DNA of 64,000 nt from Anabas testudineus. Lineage: Eukaryota; Chordata; Actinopteri; Anabantiformes; Anabantidae. Below, piece by piece: positions 45,616 to 57,238 of the stretch. How positions within the stretch are numbered: position 1 is the first letter of the stretch; each line of letters begins with the position of its first letter. Below the pieces are notes generated by a model. It worked only from the letters and a program-made list of their open reading frames with translations, was not told the origin of the DNA and did no database searches. The position numbers and the translations under genes were made by a program. The DNA is taken from NCBI RefSeq assembly GCF_900324465.2, contig NC_046626.1, positions 13,097,459 through 13,161,458 of the forward strand. Reading direction: 5' to 3'.

Positions 45616-48492
45616 TTATGAAAAATCCTTCATAAACTGCATGTGAAAGCTGGTCAGGCGTTTCAGTAATTCCTCCATGATGTCCACAGTTGGCAAGATG
45701 CAAAATCTAAAAAGACAAAGCTGAGTTACTGATTTAAGGTGTCTATTAGCTCCGTATGACTATGATTACAACCAGTGTCCTTGTGAAATATGAAATAAAG
45801 CTTAATCTTTATCAAACCATTGTTTACTTACTAAGGTTAGGGTTAGACTTCACTTCAGACTACTGTCAGTAAAGTCTGGTATTTAGGCTAATAATGATGA
45901 TGATGATGATGGTTAAATTATGTGCAGAATTATACCTGATGTGATAAGTGCCCTCCTTCTGTCCGTACTCACTACCCGGTTTGGTTAACACGCCACCCTC
46001 TTCCAGCAGTCTGCTACAGTAGAACATGTCCGGCTGCATTCCTGCCTTCTAAAAATAAGCAAAAGCAAAACCCGGTGTAAAATTCAGACCACATTTTAAT
46101 TCACATGAAACAATTGAACTGATAATTCCAGAGATGCCAGTGTTAAACTGTAACCTTGGCTTTCTGAATGGCCTTAGGTGGAAGGTGCAGTCTTGGAAAC
46201 ACAAATGCTCCTCCTTCCACTGGATGGCAGCTGAAACCTGGCAGACTGTTTACAACCTCAAAGGCTCTTGCATTATGAAGCAGTGTGGTTTTAATGTGCT
46301 GTGTCTCCTTCAGAAGAGAGAGTTAAAGACAACAAATGATCAAACTCTGGGCTTGAGTAAGAAACGCAGGGCGCAGATTTGCACTTCCTACCATATTATA
46401 AAGGGGATGTGAGGGATCTCCTGGTTGCGGCGGGTCCACCATCAAATCCAGGGCAATCTGAGCCAAGACAGGTGCACAGCTGTCTTTGGAAAACAGTGTG
46501 TAGACATGCTTCATAACAGCAGGGTCCAGATTTACCAGTTCTACATATCCACCTCGCAGACCACACCTCATGGGAGACACAAAAGCTTGCAGTCACTTAT
46601 GGACACTGACCAAATAAATTTACCACAAAAAAAAAAAGAGAGTTCACTCTTTACAAGTGTTATCTGGTAAAACAATTTCACCACGAGACTTTCCAAAATC
46701 AAGAAAGAACTCTCCAGCCAGTTTTAGCCAAATTCAAAATTCAAAAGTCATCAGGATGAAGAGCTTACTCTCCCAAGAAGCCTTTGGATGCTGAGTAGAA
46801 AGACGCCAACTCCACTGTATCTGAAAGAGGAGGACCCATCTCTCCCAGAACCCTCTTGTAGGAGAAAAATTCCTTTTCCCCATAAATATATTCCTGATAG
46901 ACCTGTGGAGGACAGCAAGGAACCACATATCAATTTACACATTTAGTCCCATTATGCTTGGCCAGAGGATGAAACGTTAAGAAAGCTACCTCATCAGCCA
47001 GAAGGAAGAGCCTCTGCTCGGAAACAAACTGAATAACCTCTTGTATTGACTCCCTGCTTTGAACATGACCTAAAGGCAAAGGAGCAACAACCGCTTGATA
47101 CATTACTCTTTGATACAAAAACACTCTTATACAGTATCCTAATGGGATTTCACTACCTGATGGGTTGCCGGGGTTGATGACGTACAGAGCCACAGGGTTA
47201 CAGATCCCCTTTGCAGATTCCAGAGCTCTATGCAGCTCCTCAACCTGCAGCTTCCAGCCCTGTTCCTCATTGAGGTAATAGGGAACAATAGCTGCTCCTA
47301 CTTGCATTAAGGACATAATGGTAGTGGCGTGACATGGCACAGGAATCAGCACACCTGTTCTGGGTGAGGCGCTGTTGTTCACCAAGAGTTTAAGAAGGTT
47401 CTAGTGCACACAGGAAAACACTGTGGTAATTTGAATGTGGTGATTTGCAGGAGGAACAATTATAACATTTATACAATATGCCTGCAATATTGACCATTAC
47501 CGTGATTGACCACTGGGAGCCTGGGCTAATATAGATGTTTTGAGGATGAGATAAAACTCCACCATCTCGTCTTGTTATGAATTCAGAGAGCTTGTGCACT
47601 ATATCAGGTATACCTGAAGCAGCAGTGTAAGAACCTGTAGATATAAGATAGATTCTGGTTAACACTTACAAAGCAGACAGATAAAATTATAATTGAGCTT
47701 TTCTTTTTTTTTTTCTTTATTTCTATTATGTGTAACATTTCGGTATTATGTATATAAATATTACTTTGGCATACATAGGGATATTGTATCTGTAAATGTC
47801 ATTTTTCCACCACTCTGAGCTCATCATACATGACTCCATTCACCTCCATTGTGTGGAAATGACATGCAGGGAAGGAGATAACCCCCCCCCCCCAAAAAAA
47901 AAAAAAATGAAAATTTATATTTACTGTGTTATTTATAATTTAGGTTTTACATTTTCATCTTCATATCACAATCGCCCCTACCTACACTCTCTCCAGAACA
48001 TGCCCCAAGCAACCTCCGAGCCCTCTGCTTGACATCCACAGGCAGTCTGTTGCTGCTCATAAGCTCAGGGTAAAGGCATGCTGCAAGAACCTGCATAAAA
48101 TGAAGACACACAGTGGAGCCACTCATATAATCCAGCTCAGATGAGCAAGAAAATCACAGGTTTTCATGTGCAGTATAATATCTTTGAAGGGTTTAGATCA
48201 CCTGTCTGACGAATGACAAAGGTTTTAAACCTGCGCTGTGAAGATCACCCGAGGAGACATCTATCACTTCTGTATATGGTTTTCTTTCTCCCTGTGGACA
48301 TGTCACGTCCCACATATCAAAACCCATGGGACGTTTTACTGTAGTATTCAAATATTGAAATGTTACTGTGCATTTTGTCTTTACCTGTTTGAGCTCTTCT
48401 TTGATTTGTCTTGCTCGCCCCAAGAGAACTCCAAAGCCTGACTGCTTCATGTTCCTCACATGTGGGCACACTTTCTCCTGCAGAGTGGACAT
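45616..48492 (-). CDS. Divergent alanine-aminotransferase-like PLP enzyme
   Basis: A fold-type I PLP aminotransferase related to GPT/GPT2, which interconvert alanine plus 2-oxoglutarate and pyruvate plus glutamate. Exons in coding order: 48492-48385, 48291-48202, 48090-47982, 47634-47501, 47400-47157, 47069-46990, 46902-46769, 46566-46392, 46307-46155, 46048-45936, 45706-45616. They give 476 residues (human GPT 496). Conserved: NPGNPSG (223-229), LADE with Asp254, Tyr257, the Schiff-base lysine Lys295 in SASKGFLGE, Arg304 in LRGGY and Arg447 near the end. Changed: the usual phosphate-loop STGAS is SPGSQ (139-143), and the usual PQYPLY is PCHATT (169-174), so the residue expected to stack on the cofactor is His171. 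The N-terminus lacks the usual EYAVRGP block and shows no clear mitochondrial leader. It may be the fish gene called alanine aminotransferase 2-like. Its catalytic residues look intact; its substrate is uncertain. Confidence 0.88.
45893..45911. repeat. GAT trinucleotide microsatellite
   Basis: About six ATG/GAT units in the intron before the last exon of the alanine-aminotransferase-like gene. Confidence 0.85.
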
Positions 48493-50224
48493 CTGTCCAA
48501 GGTATTTTTTTTTTTTACCTTTCAATCAGATCAGCAGCTGTGTTGCACTGACCTGTGCTGAATTGTGTCTGCTATTAAACATGTTGCAAGTTCAAATATT
48601 TGCATGGAAATGGATTTACAAGTTAAAAATACACATGAATGAAATGTGGTAATATGTGCCTTATTAACCATTATGTTAGTGAGGTTAATGTGCTACTGGC
48701 ATGGTATCACATTATCCTGTTCTACAACGTATTTATGAAACACCAGCAGTGCAAAAATAAACACCTTCGTTGAACATTAACATTTAGTCCTCATGGTGCA
48801 TGACATGGCTTCTCTCAGTCTGCGCTGTTCTACAAAACATTATATTCACGTCCTGACAGGAATTTGAATTAGTGAAAAGTTTAGTAATATATATATCTAT
48901 ATGTATAAAGGCAAAACATTTGGGAGTTACTGACAAGTTAGATAAAACTGGAACCTTGGCATGAAAAAACAAACGGCCTGACCGTTTGTCTCCCTCATCA
49001 ACTACTGAAGTGCATCGCCCCCCAAGTCTTCACAAAGTCAATAAATCAATAACAGTTGCTGCCTGCTAAAGTTTGAACTATTAAAAAACAACCAGCTACC
49101 ATGGCTTCAATAATCCTCACCCTGACTCCCTGTTAGTCTTAGGATATTTTAGAACTATTACATGTTTGTTGTTCTATGAAAATATCTACATATTATACTG
49201 CATACGGCTACGGGTAAAATGAATTTTAACAGTGGTGTATCCTGCTTTATCTCTTTATGTTAACAAAAAAACAATGAATTCACTTTTATTTAAATTTATT
49301 TGGGGAAAATACAATAGTATATGTCAAAAGAGACATGCTGGTAAGAAACTACTCAGAGGGTGGTTTCAATGCTATAGACTTCAGAACTCTTAATCAGATG
49401 TTCAAAGTCAACTGGATTAAACAGTCACTTCTACAGGCGGGCGACACAGTTCCTTGGTTTATTATCCCCAAACTAGTGTTCCATAAATGTGGTGGCCTCT
49501 ATTTCTTATTAAGCTATGATTTTACATGTTATACATTACACATTAAATTAGTAAAAGTTTCATAAACATGCCCTGGAAAAACTGGCTACAACCTTTCTCC
49601 CCATAAATGTATTTATAGGCACCACAGCCCAACTCCTGTCCCTTTTTTAAAACAGCATATCAAAACACTCAGAGGTAAGAAATACTGCAGAGCTGAAGAT
49701 GAGCAGACTGGACATTTTACACTCCAAATGTTACAATAAACACATAAGAAATATTTTAACATCTAATAAAGTTTTTGTTTTCCTTAAACACTCTTTTCTG
49801 TTATGTTGTGTTAATCATATTTTTTAATGCTTTTATACTTCTTTAGCACTATCAAAAAATGTAAACAGTAATTTTATGTAGTTTTAGTCAATTGTTATGT
49901 TTGTCAACTGTTGTTATAAATAAAGTTTGAAAAAAAATCTTCACCTTTACAATACACTGCGGTACTTACATATAATTTATGCTATTTGACAGGGATATCA
50001 GCAACGAATCCCACCACAGAATTGTGTTTTTGTAAAAAACTCAATTTAAAAAAAAATAGAAACAGATATATGTAATATTTATCTACGATTTTTCTGTTGG
50101 TGAGATGCGTTTCGGGACATTTCTATCAGGTCCGATGTTTCTCCACGGAGATAAATAAGAGACGTACCCCTCTACTTCCTGTTTTCTTTTTCTTTCGTTC
50201 CGTGTGTGCTTGGGTTGGGTAGAT
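48493..50224. other. Spacer between the alanine-aminotransferase-like gene and sharpin
   Basis: The only recognisable content is the LINE fragment at about 49260-49937. The remainder is AT-rich with no exon signature. Both genes are transcribed away from this spacer, so it must hold both promoters. The last 150 bp, before sharpin, become more GC-rich. Confidence 0.65.
49260..49937 (+). mobile_element. 5'-truncated LINE, L1/Tx1-like ORF2 end plus 3' tail
   Basis: The stretch 49335-49560 encodes the C-terminal part of a reverse-transcriptase protein, with the motifs EGGFNAIDF, LNQMFKVNWIK, PWFIIPKLVF and CGGLYFLLSYDF. These are characteristic of fish L1/Tx1-type elements. The tail ends with 'ataaataaagtttgaaaaaaaa'-like sequence at about 49915-49937, a typical LINE 3' end. 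Everything 5' of the C-terminal region is absent, as expected of an aborted insertion, and the reading frame decays after 49560. It is an inactive fragment. Confidence 0.8.
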
Positions 50225-50308
50225 ATGGAAGAATTTGCGAGGCTAGTAGAAAACCATATCCTTCTCGTGAAGAAACGCACTCTCCTCCTTTACCGGTGGA
50301 CCGTATAA
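50225..50308 (+). CDS. Upstream open reading frame in the sharpin leader
   Basis: An ATG 163 bp before the sharpin start opens 27 codons (MEEFARLVEN...) and stops 79 bp before the sharpin ATG. If the transcript starts upstream of it, it could lower sharpin translation. The transcription start is not visible, so its presence in the mRNA is inference. Confidence 0.3.
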   Translation: MEEFARLVENHILLVKKRTLLLYRWTV

Positions 50309-50387
50309 ACCACACAGAAGCAGCGGGCAGCAGTAGCACCTGCTGCGGGGCTCCAGATACCCTCATTCCGCCTCTGGTGCCCGCGAC

Positions 50388-53300
50388 ATGGCTCTCAGCT
50401 CGGGCGGCTGGGTTCCTCCAGCCCCGGCCACTGCCTCGTCCCAACAGGCTTCATGCGGCGGGCCTGCGCCAACGGCTTGCTGCAGTACTGTATTAATGTC
50501 AGTCCGTGTTTCGGTGTGTCATTCCGGGATCAGGCCCCTGTGTCTACCGGGAGCAGGCAGCGAGGCTCTCCGGCTTCAGCTGAGCATGGACCCGAGCCGG
50601 GCCGGAGAGTTCCGACTGGCACTGAGAGATACGAGCGGAAACCGCAGTGTGGTGAGACTTCACACATCCACCTGTGTGTTTATAAGAAGTGCTGTCGTTA
50701 TCCGCTCATAGATGTTGGTGATGAGGCACCTTACCGGATCATACAGATGTTTTATATCAACCTGGGCCTGTACACGCCATTTTATGGAGCAGTCGCCCAG
50801 AGATGTGCAGCTCCAAACATTAAGATTTGAGGATAGAGTCACATTAGATCTGTGTTAATTCATATCTAAATGATTACAAGTGGCTGCACCTCCACCCAAG
50901 ACATATGTGTAATTAGATTTAGAAAAATGTCTTTCCTTCTTGATGTCCTAATTCCATACCATATCTGTAGATCAGTGGTTATAATCTTACAGTGTACCCT
51001 ACATGCTTTAATAAGCCTCACAGCTATTTGACTTCCAAATACTGTATACTTTAACTATAAGGGTTTTCAGTGTCCCTTGTGTTTTAGCTTTCCCATAACC
51101 ACTGCATGTTTAGTTTAATTTATAATGTGTCATAAATAACTAAATAGAGCAGTAGTGAGCCGAACACACACATTGTTTTTCAGCTCCTATTGTTTTTATT
51201 AATTCATCCGTATACTCTATTTAAATATTGAATTGTTTTGTTGAAGTTAGTTACTTGCCTCTGAAGTACCCGCACCAGACACCTGCCAGGCTTATTAGGG
51301 CTCCACCCAATATATGCATTCCATCGACCTGTTGACACACCCCATGCTTCCTCGTCAATTTTTGAATATATACACACACATACATTCACACTAATACAGA
51401 GTTTCAGCTGACGTACAAACATTCTCATATTATCCTGAAAAATCTTTTGATACACTTAATTCATCTTCCCCACAATCACTGCAAGCTGGCCAGGCCCTGA
51501 TGCAGCAAAGCAGGCCCAAATCATGATGTTTCCTTCATCATACGACTGGGATGATGTTTTCATCATGATACACAGTGACTTTTTTTTTTACACCAGATGT
51601 AGTGCTGTGTGTTTTTTTCAAATAGTTCAATATAGTTTCATCAGTCCACAAAACATTTTTGCTTTGACATGACTTTGTAACCTTTTTCCAGCTTTATGTA
51701 AATCATCAATTCTTCTCTTTTGGCAGTTGTTTTGAGGTCATAAGTGTTCACATACTGTTTCCACTTGCACTGTGAGTTTTTTATGGTTGTTATCAATGAA
51801 GACATGAAAGATCAGGATTCCAAAACAAAATTTCAATGTTCCAGGTTCACATACTTGTTCTTGCTACTCTGTATGTATATACATATATATGTACTCTCTT
51901 GCTGCAGGCAAATCCCTCTTTGCTGTCTATGTTCTCTTCATTACCACAGAGAATTTCTGAGGACAAATTACGTGCTTAAAATCTTGGTGCTGCCAAACAC
52001 TCTCATTTATGTTCCCCTGTGTGACTTAGGATTTCACTTAAATTATTTCCTTTCTCTACAATAAGTCTTTCAAAGTTTACTGCATTTTGCACCAACATAT
52101 TGTACTGTATTCATGATCATGCTAAATTTAATCTTCTAATCACTGTATTTGCTTATTTTTAATACCTCCTTTATTTACCAAGGACTGGAGGAATGTAATT
52201 GTGGAAATTCTTTTTGGATTGTGGACTTCACAAAACAATCAATTTGAAGATGACACGTGCCACATTATAACCTCCTACATATGGACATTTTCCTTTACTC
52301 CCAGTTTATTGCAGAGTTTGACTTGCGTTCGGTGCACTATGAGGTCAAGTCTCCTCGTTGCCATGAGATGCGTCTTTCTGCTCCACCCCACGACTGCATC
52401 CGCTTTAACTTCCGCTGCGATCGTGAAGCTGAGGAGTGGGCCACAGTGGTGATGTCATCACTAAGAGAGGCACATAGAGGTCAGTTTGACAAGACTTCCT
52501 TTTTTTCCTTTAAGCTGCATTTACTATGACCCATAGGTTTTTGGTTTGTTTTCTAATTAAAAATATCAAATTTTAGATATGAAGCTGGATAATGTGGTTA
52601 ACAAATATGTATTAAAGTACTAGTTATTAACACAAACAGAAAATAGCTGTATCTTATAGATTTATAGATGATGTCACTTATTCTAACAACATAGCAGTAT
52701 GATACCTTGAGATTAGACTATTCATATTGGTTGATATTTATATGTCTATCTTTCTGTGGCCTTAAAATAAATGGGATAAAATATATGCGAAAGGTTTCAA
52801 GAGGTGCCACTTCTTCCCCCTCAAACTGAGGTAATATTGAGAGAAATAAAATACTGTTGTCCTCAGACATAAAGAGATTTGTTGCATTATACCTTGATAA
52901 ATGGGTACATAGTTCAGAAACACACTATTATTGCCAGTGTTTAAAATAAAAGAACCAGTACTTCAGGTGCTTCTATGGGTGGTGCAGGTCAAAGCTGTGT
53001 GAGCAAAATCAGCATTAAGTGTGCTGCCTGGACGAGGTAAGAAAGCTCCTGCAAGGATCTGTCAAGGTAGAGTCAGTAAAACATTTAATTACAGAAGAGC
53101 ACAGAGACACTGCATTGAGACTTTATTAGCTTAATTATAATGTCTCTAAAGTTAAAAAAAAAGGATTGGTGACCTTAATACACCCACTATTAACATGTTG
53201 CTGATGCATATTTTGGGCTTTTATCAGTAAAGTGTAGCCTGAATAAACACTGAGATGAGTTGATTTTGGATTGTGTTAGACAACCACATTTCAAGCACTT

Positions 53301-55321
53301 GTGTTTCTCTCCTGACAGTTGCAAATATTAACACGTATGACTCAGATGGCAGACAGAACCACACGCCAGCAGCTATGGAGCAGTGGAGCTCAGCCTCACT
53401 GCCACTCACTGGTGGGTATTTCTATTTACCGACGTGTTTTTTCCTTTTTCTTTACCCAAAACATGTTCTCAAAATGTCATTCTTAATAGCTGCCACTCTT
53501 GTTTTTTTTTTTAGAAGAGGTATGCTTGGAGCTTGCCAGGGCGATTGAAGCAGGTGACACTCAAGCAGCTTCACAGCACGCGTCCGCTCTGGCTCGACAG
53601 AAAGCCGTGCTGACGATTCAGCCATCAGAAAAAAACTACGCAGACGGAGAGATCAGGTGAGAAGTGAGAAGTGTGCGGCTGAAGAGACTTAGTCCTGGTC
53701 ATCATGGCTGGTGTGTCTGATTATATGTGTTTGTCACTTATAGTTCCCTATCTGTGTTGCAGTTTAACTGTAGTGGTGGAGGATGTGTCATCATCCTGTT
53801 GTGTCACAGTGAAAGTGTTCCCCTACATGACTGTGGCTGCACTCAAGCAACAGGTTAGGAAGCGGTCATTTAACCAGCAATGAAATGAACAAATCGCACC
53901 GTAGCTGCCGTAACTCCATTGACTCCCTCCGCTCTTGTTCTTCTCCAGGTGTTTCTTGAGTACGGTTTCCATCCTCGCGTGCAGCGCTGGGTGATCGGTC
54001 AGTGTTTGTGCACTGAGCCCAGGTCTTTGGCCTCCTATGGGGTGCAGAAGGATGGTGATACAGCATACCTCTACCTGATCTCTGCGCGACAGGCCCGCAT
54101 AACCCGGCAGCTGTTCCAGCAGGACCTAGAGAGCGCCCTCCTTGCCCCACCTCTCCCCCCAGGCAACGGGCCAACCTCGCAGGATTGGAGGGGTTACAGC
54201 ACTCTGCCCTCAAGGCTGCCCCACAACAACCAGGGTCAGTTCTCTTTATGTCACAGTTTCTACAGACATCATTAGCACAGTGATGTTTTGTCATTTTGGT
54301 TTTGACTCTGGTGAATTTTGAATATGAGGTTAAAAGTTCAGCCTTTGAGTTCTACATGTTTTTTGAATCTGCTTACATCCATAATGTCTCAGGAGTGTAG
54401 GACTCAGCCCTTTTTATTCATAGGTCCCCAGACAACACAGTAGGACAGTGACTCTAAACATACAGCCAGAGCAGCAAGTAAAACATTTTAAGATCAAGCA
54501 GACCAAACACTGCAGTGCTTTGTGTTGGCCAAATTAGTCATCTGGCCTCAACCCATCTGATCATGTGATCAGCTCGCTGACAGCCAGACCAGAGGCAAAA
54601 AATCCCAGAAGCAAGCGAGATGTGAGGCCCAGCAGAACATTACCACAGCAGATGTCTGTAGTCAGTCATATTACTAATGTTACACAAGATTACTTCAGTT
54701 GTTAACAGTAAAAGGGATAAGACTCCTTTGTTATATTACAGTATATGTATTGTTTCTAAGTCGAGTTTTGTTGTGTGATTTGTGAAACACTGAAAACCTG
54801 TGAATGTTATTATTATTTTTGTCAACTTCTGGCAGCACAGGTGGAACAAGTGATAGACCAGGTGACATCAAAGACGTCCTTGACATTGAGAATCTGCAGC
54901 TGAATGATCACACCAACAAAGCCAGTAAAACACAGGTATGTCAGCAGTTCACACTGTGAAGCACCTAAAGTTTTGTCTGTTATACCTAGAACCTAATAAC
55001 TGGTCTGTTTTCATAGTGTCAGTTCAGCTGAAATCTGTGTCACTTCTTGTCTTCTCAGCAGACAGAGTGGGCTTGTCCCTCATGCACTTTCATCAACAAG
55101 CCGTCGCGACCAGGCTGCGAAATCTGTGCTACAGCCAGACCTGACACACACATCCAGCAGGTACTGCTCAACACCCCACAGTCACTACCTTTGTACTACT
55201 CCTCTTAACATTTCCCCTCAGTGACAGTTGCTGTTTCTTTTTTTTTTTTTTTTTTTAATCCCTCACAAAGGAAAAAGAAAGGAAAGACGACCGAGGGGAG
55301 TCTGGCTTGAGCAGCAGCTGA
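50388..55321 (+). CDS. sharpin: SHARPIN, subunit of the linear ubiquitin assembly complex
   Basis: With HOIP and HOIL-1 it forms LUBAC, which attaches Met1-linked ubiquitin chains in NF-kB and cell-death signalling in the cytosol. Exons 50388-50651, 52305-52479, 53319-53411, 53515-53656, 53763-53853, 53949-54234, 54841-54935, 55059-55160 and 55271-55321 give 432 residues (human 387). The N-terminal half is a PH-like fold ([23 protein letters not shown]). A ubiquitin-like domain spans about 225-302 and carries the family signature [11 protein letters not shown] and [12 protein letters not shown], which in mammals binds HOIP. A C-terminal NZF zinc finger uses Cys388, Cys391, Cys402 and Cys405, with the Thr392-Phe393 ubiquitin contact. 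The final exon adds a charged tail ending GLSSS. The ATG is in good context (gacATGG). The exon at 55059 has a tandem CAGCAG acceptor. Confidence 0.95.
51395..51870 (-). mobile_element. Tc1/mariner-type transposon fragment in sharpin intron 1
   Basis: Read on the minus strand it contains recognisable fish Tc1 transposase-gene text in order: 'cttatgacctcaaaac', 'aaagctggaaaaaggttac', 'actatattgaactatttg', 'cagcactacatctggtg', 'aaacatcatgatttgggcc', 'gctgcatcagggcctgg' and a [19 protein letters not shown]-like translation. It is heavily mutated, the downstream catalytic part is missing, and no inverted repeats were found. It is an old, inactive DNA transposon. Confidence 0.8.
54415..54680 (+). 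mobile_element. Tc1/mariner-type transposon fragment in sharpin intron 6
   Basis: Plus-strand text matches the middle of fish Tc1 transposase genes: 'ggacagtgactctaaacat', 'acagccagagcagcaag', 'ggcctcaacccatctga' and 'gaccagaggcaaaaaatccc'. It preserves the region of the D-D-E catalytic block in degraded form. Orientation and content differ from the copy in intron 1, so this is a separate insertion. Confidence 0.75.
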
Positions 55322-56090
55322 CTGCCCATCATCAATGTGCGGTTGCCATTTCTCACTCAGTCTCACACACACATACACACACACACACACCGAGAGTGAG
55401 GATGCCAAGTCCGCCACCTACATATTTACAAAATACTCATATAAAGACTGTCAAATGCACTGAGAGTCCTCTGACAGCTCACAGCTGAAGACTGGAGCGT
55501 TGGAATCGCTGTAGCATGACACAGAGGCTCAGACAAAGACCCGCAGACAGAGAGCGTCAGCTTTGACCCTTGATATGGACATAAGCATCCCCTACATCTT
55601 AATTTGGCCTGATCTTTTTCTTTATTTTAATTTATTTTACAGGGTGTGTGTATGTGGTGCAAACAACAGACGACCTAATATTTATTTTATGGGAGAGAGA
55701 TGTGAAGTCCTCTGTGTTGCAGCTAAAGATGAGGGAATGTTCTACTTTCAGTTTCTACCAACTGTGAAGTGAGAGGAAAAGTGAAGCCTCGTGCAACAAA
55801 CTGTTCAGTTTAACTGTATCATCTGTTGGTGCCAAAATTATATTGAAAGGTTTTTAAAAAGGAAAAAGCAAAAAAAAAAAAAAAAGCTACAGCTGAAAAG
55901 AAAAGGAATGTCAAGTTTACAGGGTTGTCAAGTGCTTTTATTTTTTATAACATATTATGTGTATTATTTTTAACAATAAGCCTTGAGTAACTGATGTACA
56001 TTTTAGCAGTTGATCTATTTCCTCTGAGCTGTGAGAGAAACGTATTGATCTGTTTTCAGGACATAATACTGTAAAAACTTGCATTAGCTC
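55322..56090 (+). other. sharpin: Sharpin 3' UTR
   Basis: About 770 bp between the sharpin stop and the first AATAAA downstream. It contains an imperfect CA tract at about 55367-55390 and an A-rich run at about 55869-55885. No other gene is seen. Confidence 0.6.
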
Positions 56091-56096
56091 AATAAA
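56091..56096 (+). terminator. sharpin: Poly(A) signal of sharpin
   Basis: AATAAA about 770 bp past the sharpin stop, in an AT-rich context. Confidence 0.55.
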
Positions 56097-56915
56097 CATT
56101 ACGGAACTAGATAGATCCTGTTTGTTTATCCTGTGGATCCACTAAGATTCACGGATGAAATTCTACAATAGGTTTGGATTAAAGTTAAATTTAATCTCAC
56201 ATCTGTGATACCCTGAATTTAACAACAATTAACAACTTTGGGGATCTAACTTTTACTCTTTCGTTACGCAAGTTAGCATTTATACAGATCTCAAATGTTT
56301 AATCCACTCAGTAGATGTGCAGGATATCTTCCCAGCTTCCAGATGATTTATTCAAATTATACTAGCACAAAGCTGAGGTTAACATAATCAGGATTTAATG
56401 AGCCCAAAGTACCACTGTGCCAAACAGTCTCACTGAGTCTCAAGCAGAGCTTTAAACCTTAAATGTATCAGTCACTTGATGCAGGACTTGTTTCTCTTTT
56501 TGCTCACAGTACATCTGTTTGGAGTCTTATTTTGTCTTTTGTAATCCATGACCCAAATGATGAAGCGTAGTAGTAAATAGTACATTTTGAATTACTGAAT
56601 CAACAGAGATTCATGCTTTAAAATATCCAAACCAAACAGATCTATTCTTTTTATTTTGGCATTCATAAATAGGAAATAAACATTTCAAAACAAGTATAAA
56701 AGAAATTTACATGTAGTAACAGCTTGTTCAACAGAAGCAGGTGTAAGGTCTTAAAACCAACCAACTGGTTTTAAGACTGTTCACCTTCAGAACAAACCAT
56801 GTTGGTGCTGTCTAAACTTCCTCCACCATTACCTAACTGACAGATTGAAAAAAAAAAAAAAATAAAAAACTGCCATAATATCATTAGACATTCAAAAAAA
56901 TCATTAATTCCAATC

Positions 56916-56921
56916 TTTATT
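56916..56921 (-). terminator. gpaa1: Candidate poly(A) signal of gpaa1
   Basis: AATAAA on the minus strand about 320 bp past the gpaa1 stop. A second one lies at 56650-56655, and I cannot say which is used. The convergent sharpin signal is about 0.8 kb away. Confidence 0.5.
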
Positions 56922-57238
56922 ACAGAATGCAACTAAGGCATGACGTGATAGTTACTTGTGAAAAGATCGTCCCCTCTCAGCTTAACCATCTGTGAATGAG
57001 ATGTATAGTAAAAAGTCAATTCTGCTTAGTTTAAAAAGAGAATCAGTTTCTTCTCCAGAGTTTGAAGAACGAAATACTTGAAGTTGATGTTGAAATATCA
57101 ACAGAACCGTACTCTTTCAAAGTCCGCTATAAATATTCCTCTTCACTTGTCACATTTCTGCAGTAAACACAAACCTGAGAACACCTCAGGGGGTTTTTCT
57201 CCCACTGAAACAATTCGATGATCCTGTATGACTGGCAT

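Noticed and set aside
46396-46596. Apparent loss of the catalytic lysine in the aminotransferase gene when 46580 is read straight through
   Set aside because: The upstream part of that frame is intron. The lysine is supplied by the separate exon 46902-46769, which splices in frame at 46566.
51240-51394. Extension of the intron-1 Tc1 copy to about 51240
   Set aside because: Past about 51395 the sequence no longer follows Tc1 transposase text, so I limited the element to the recognisable part.
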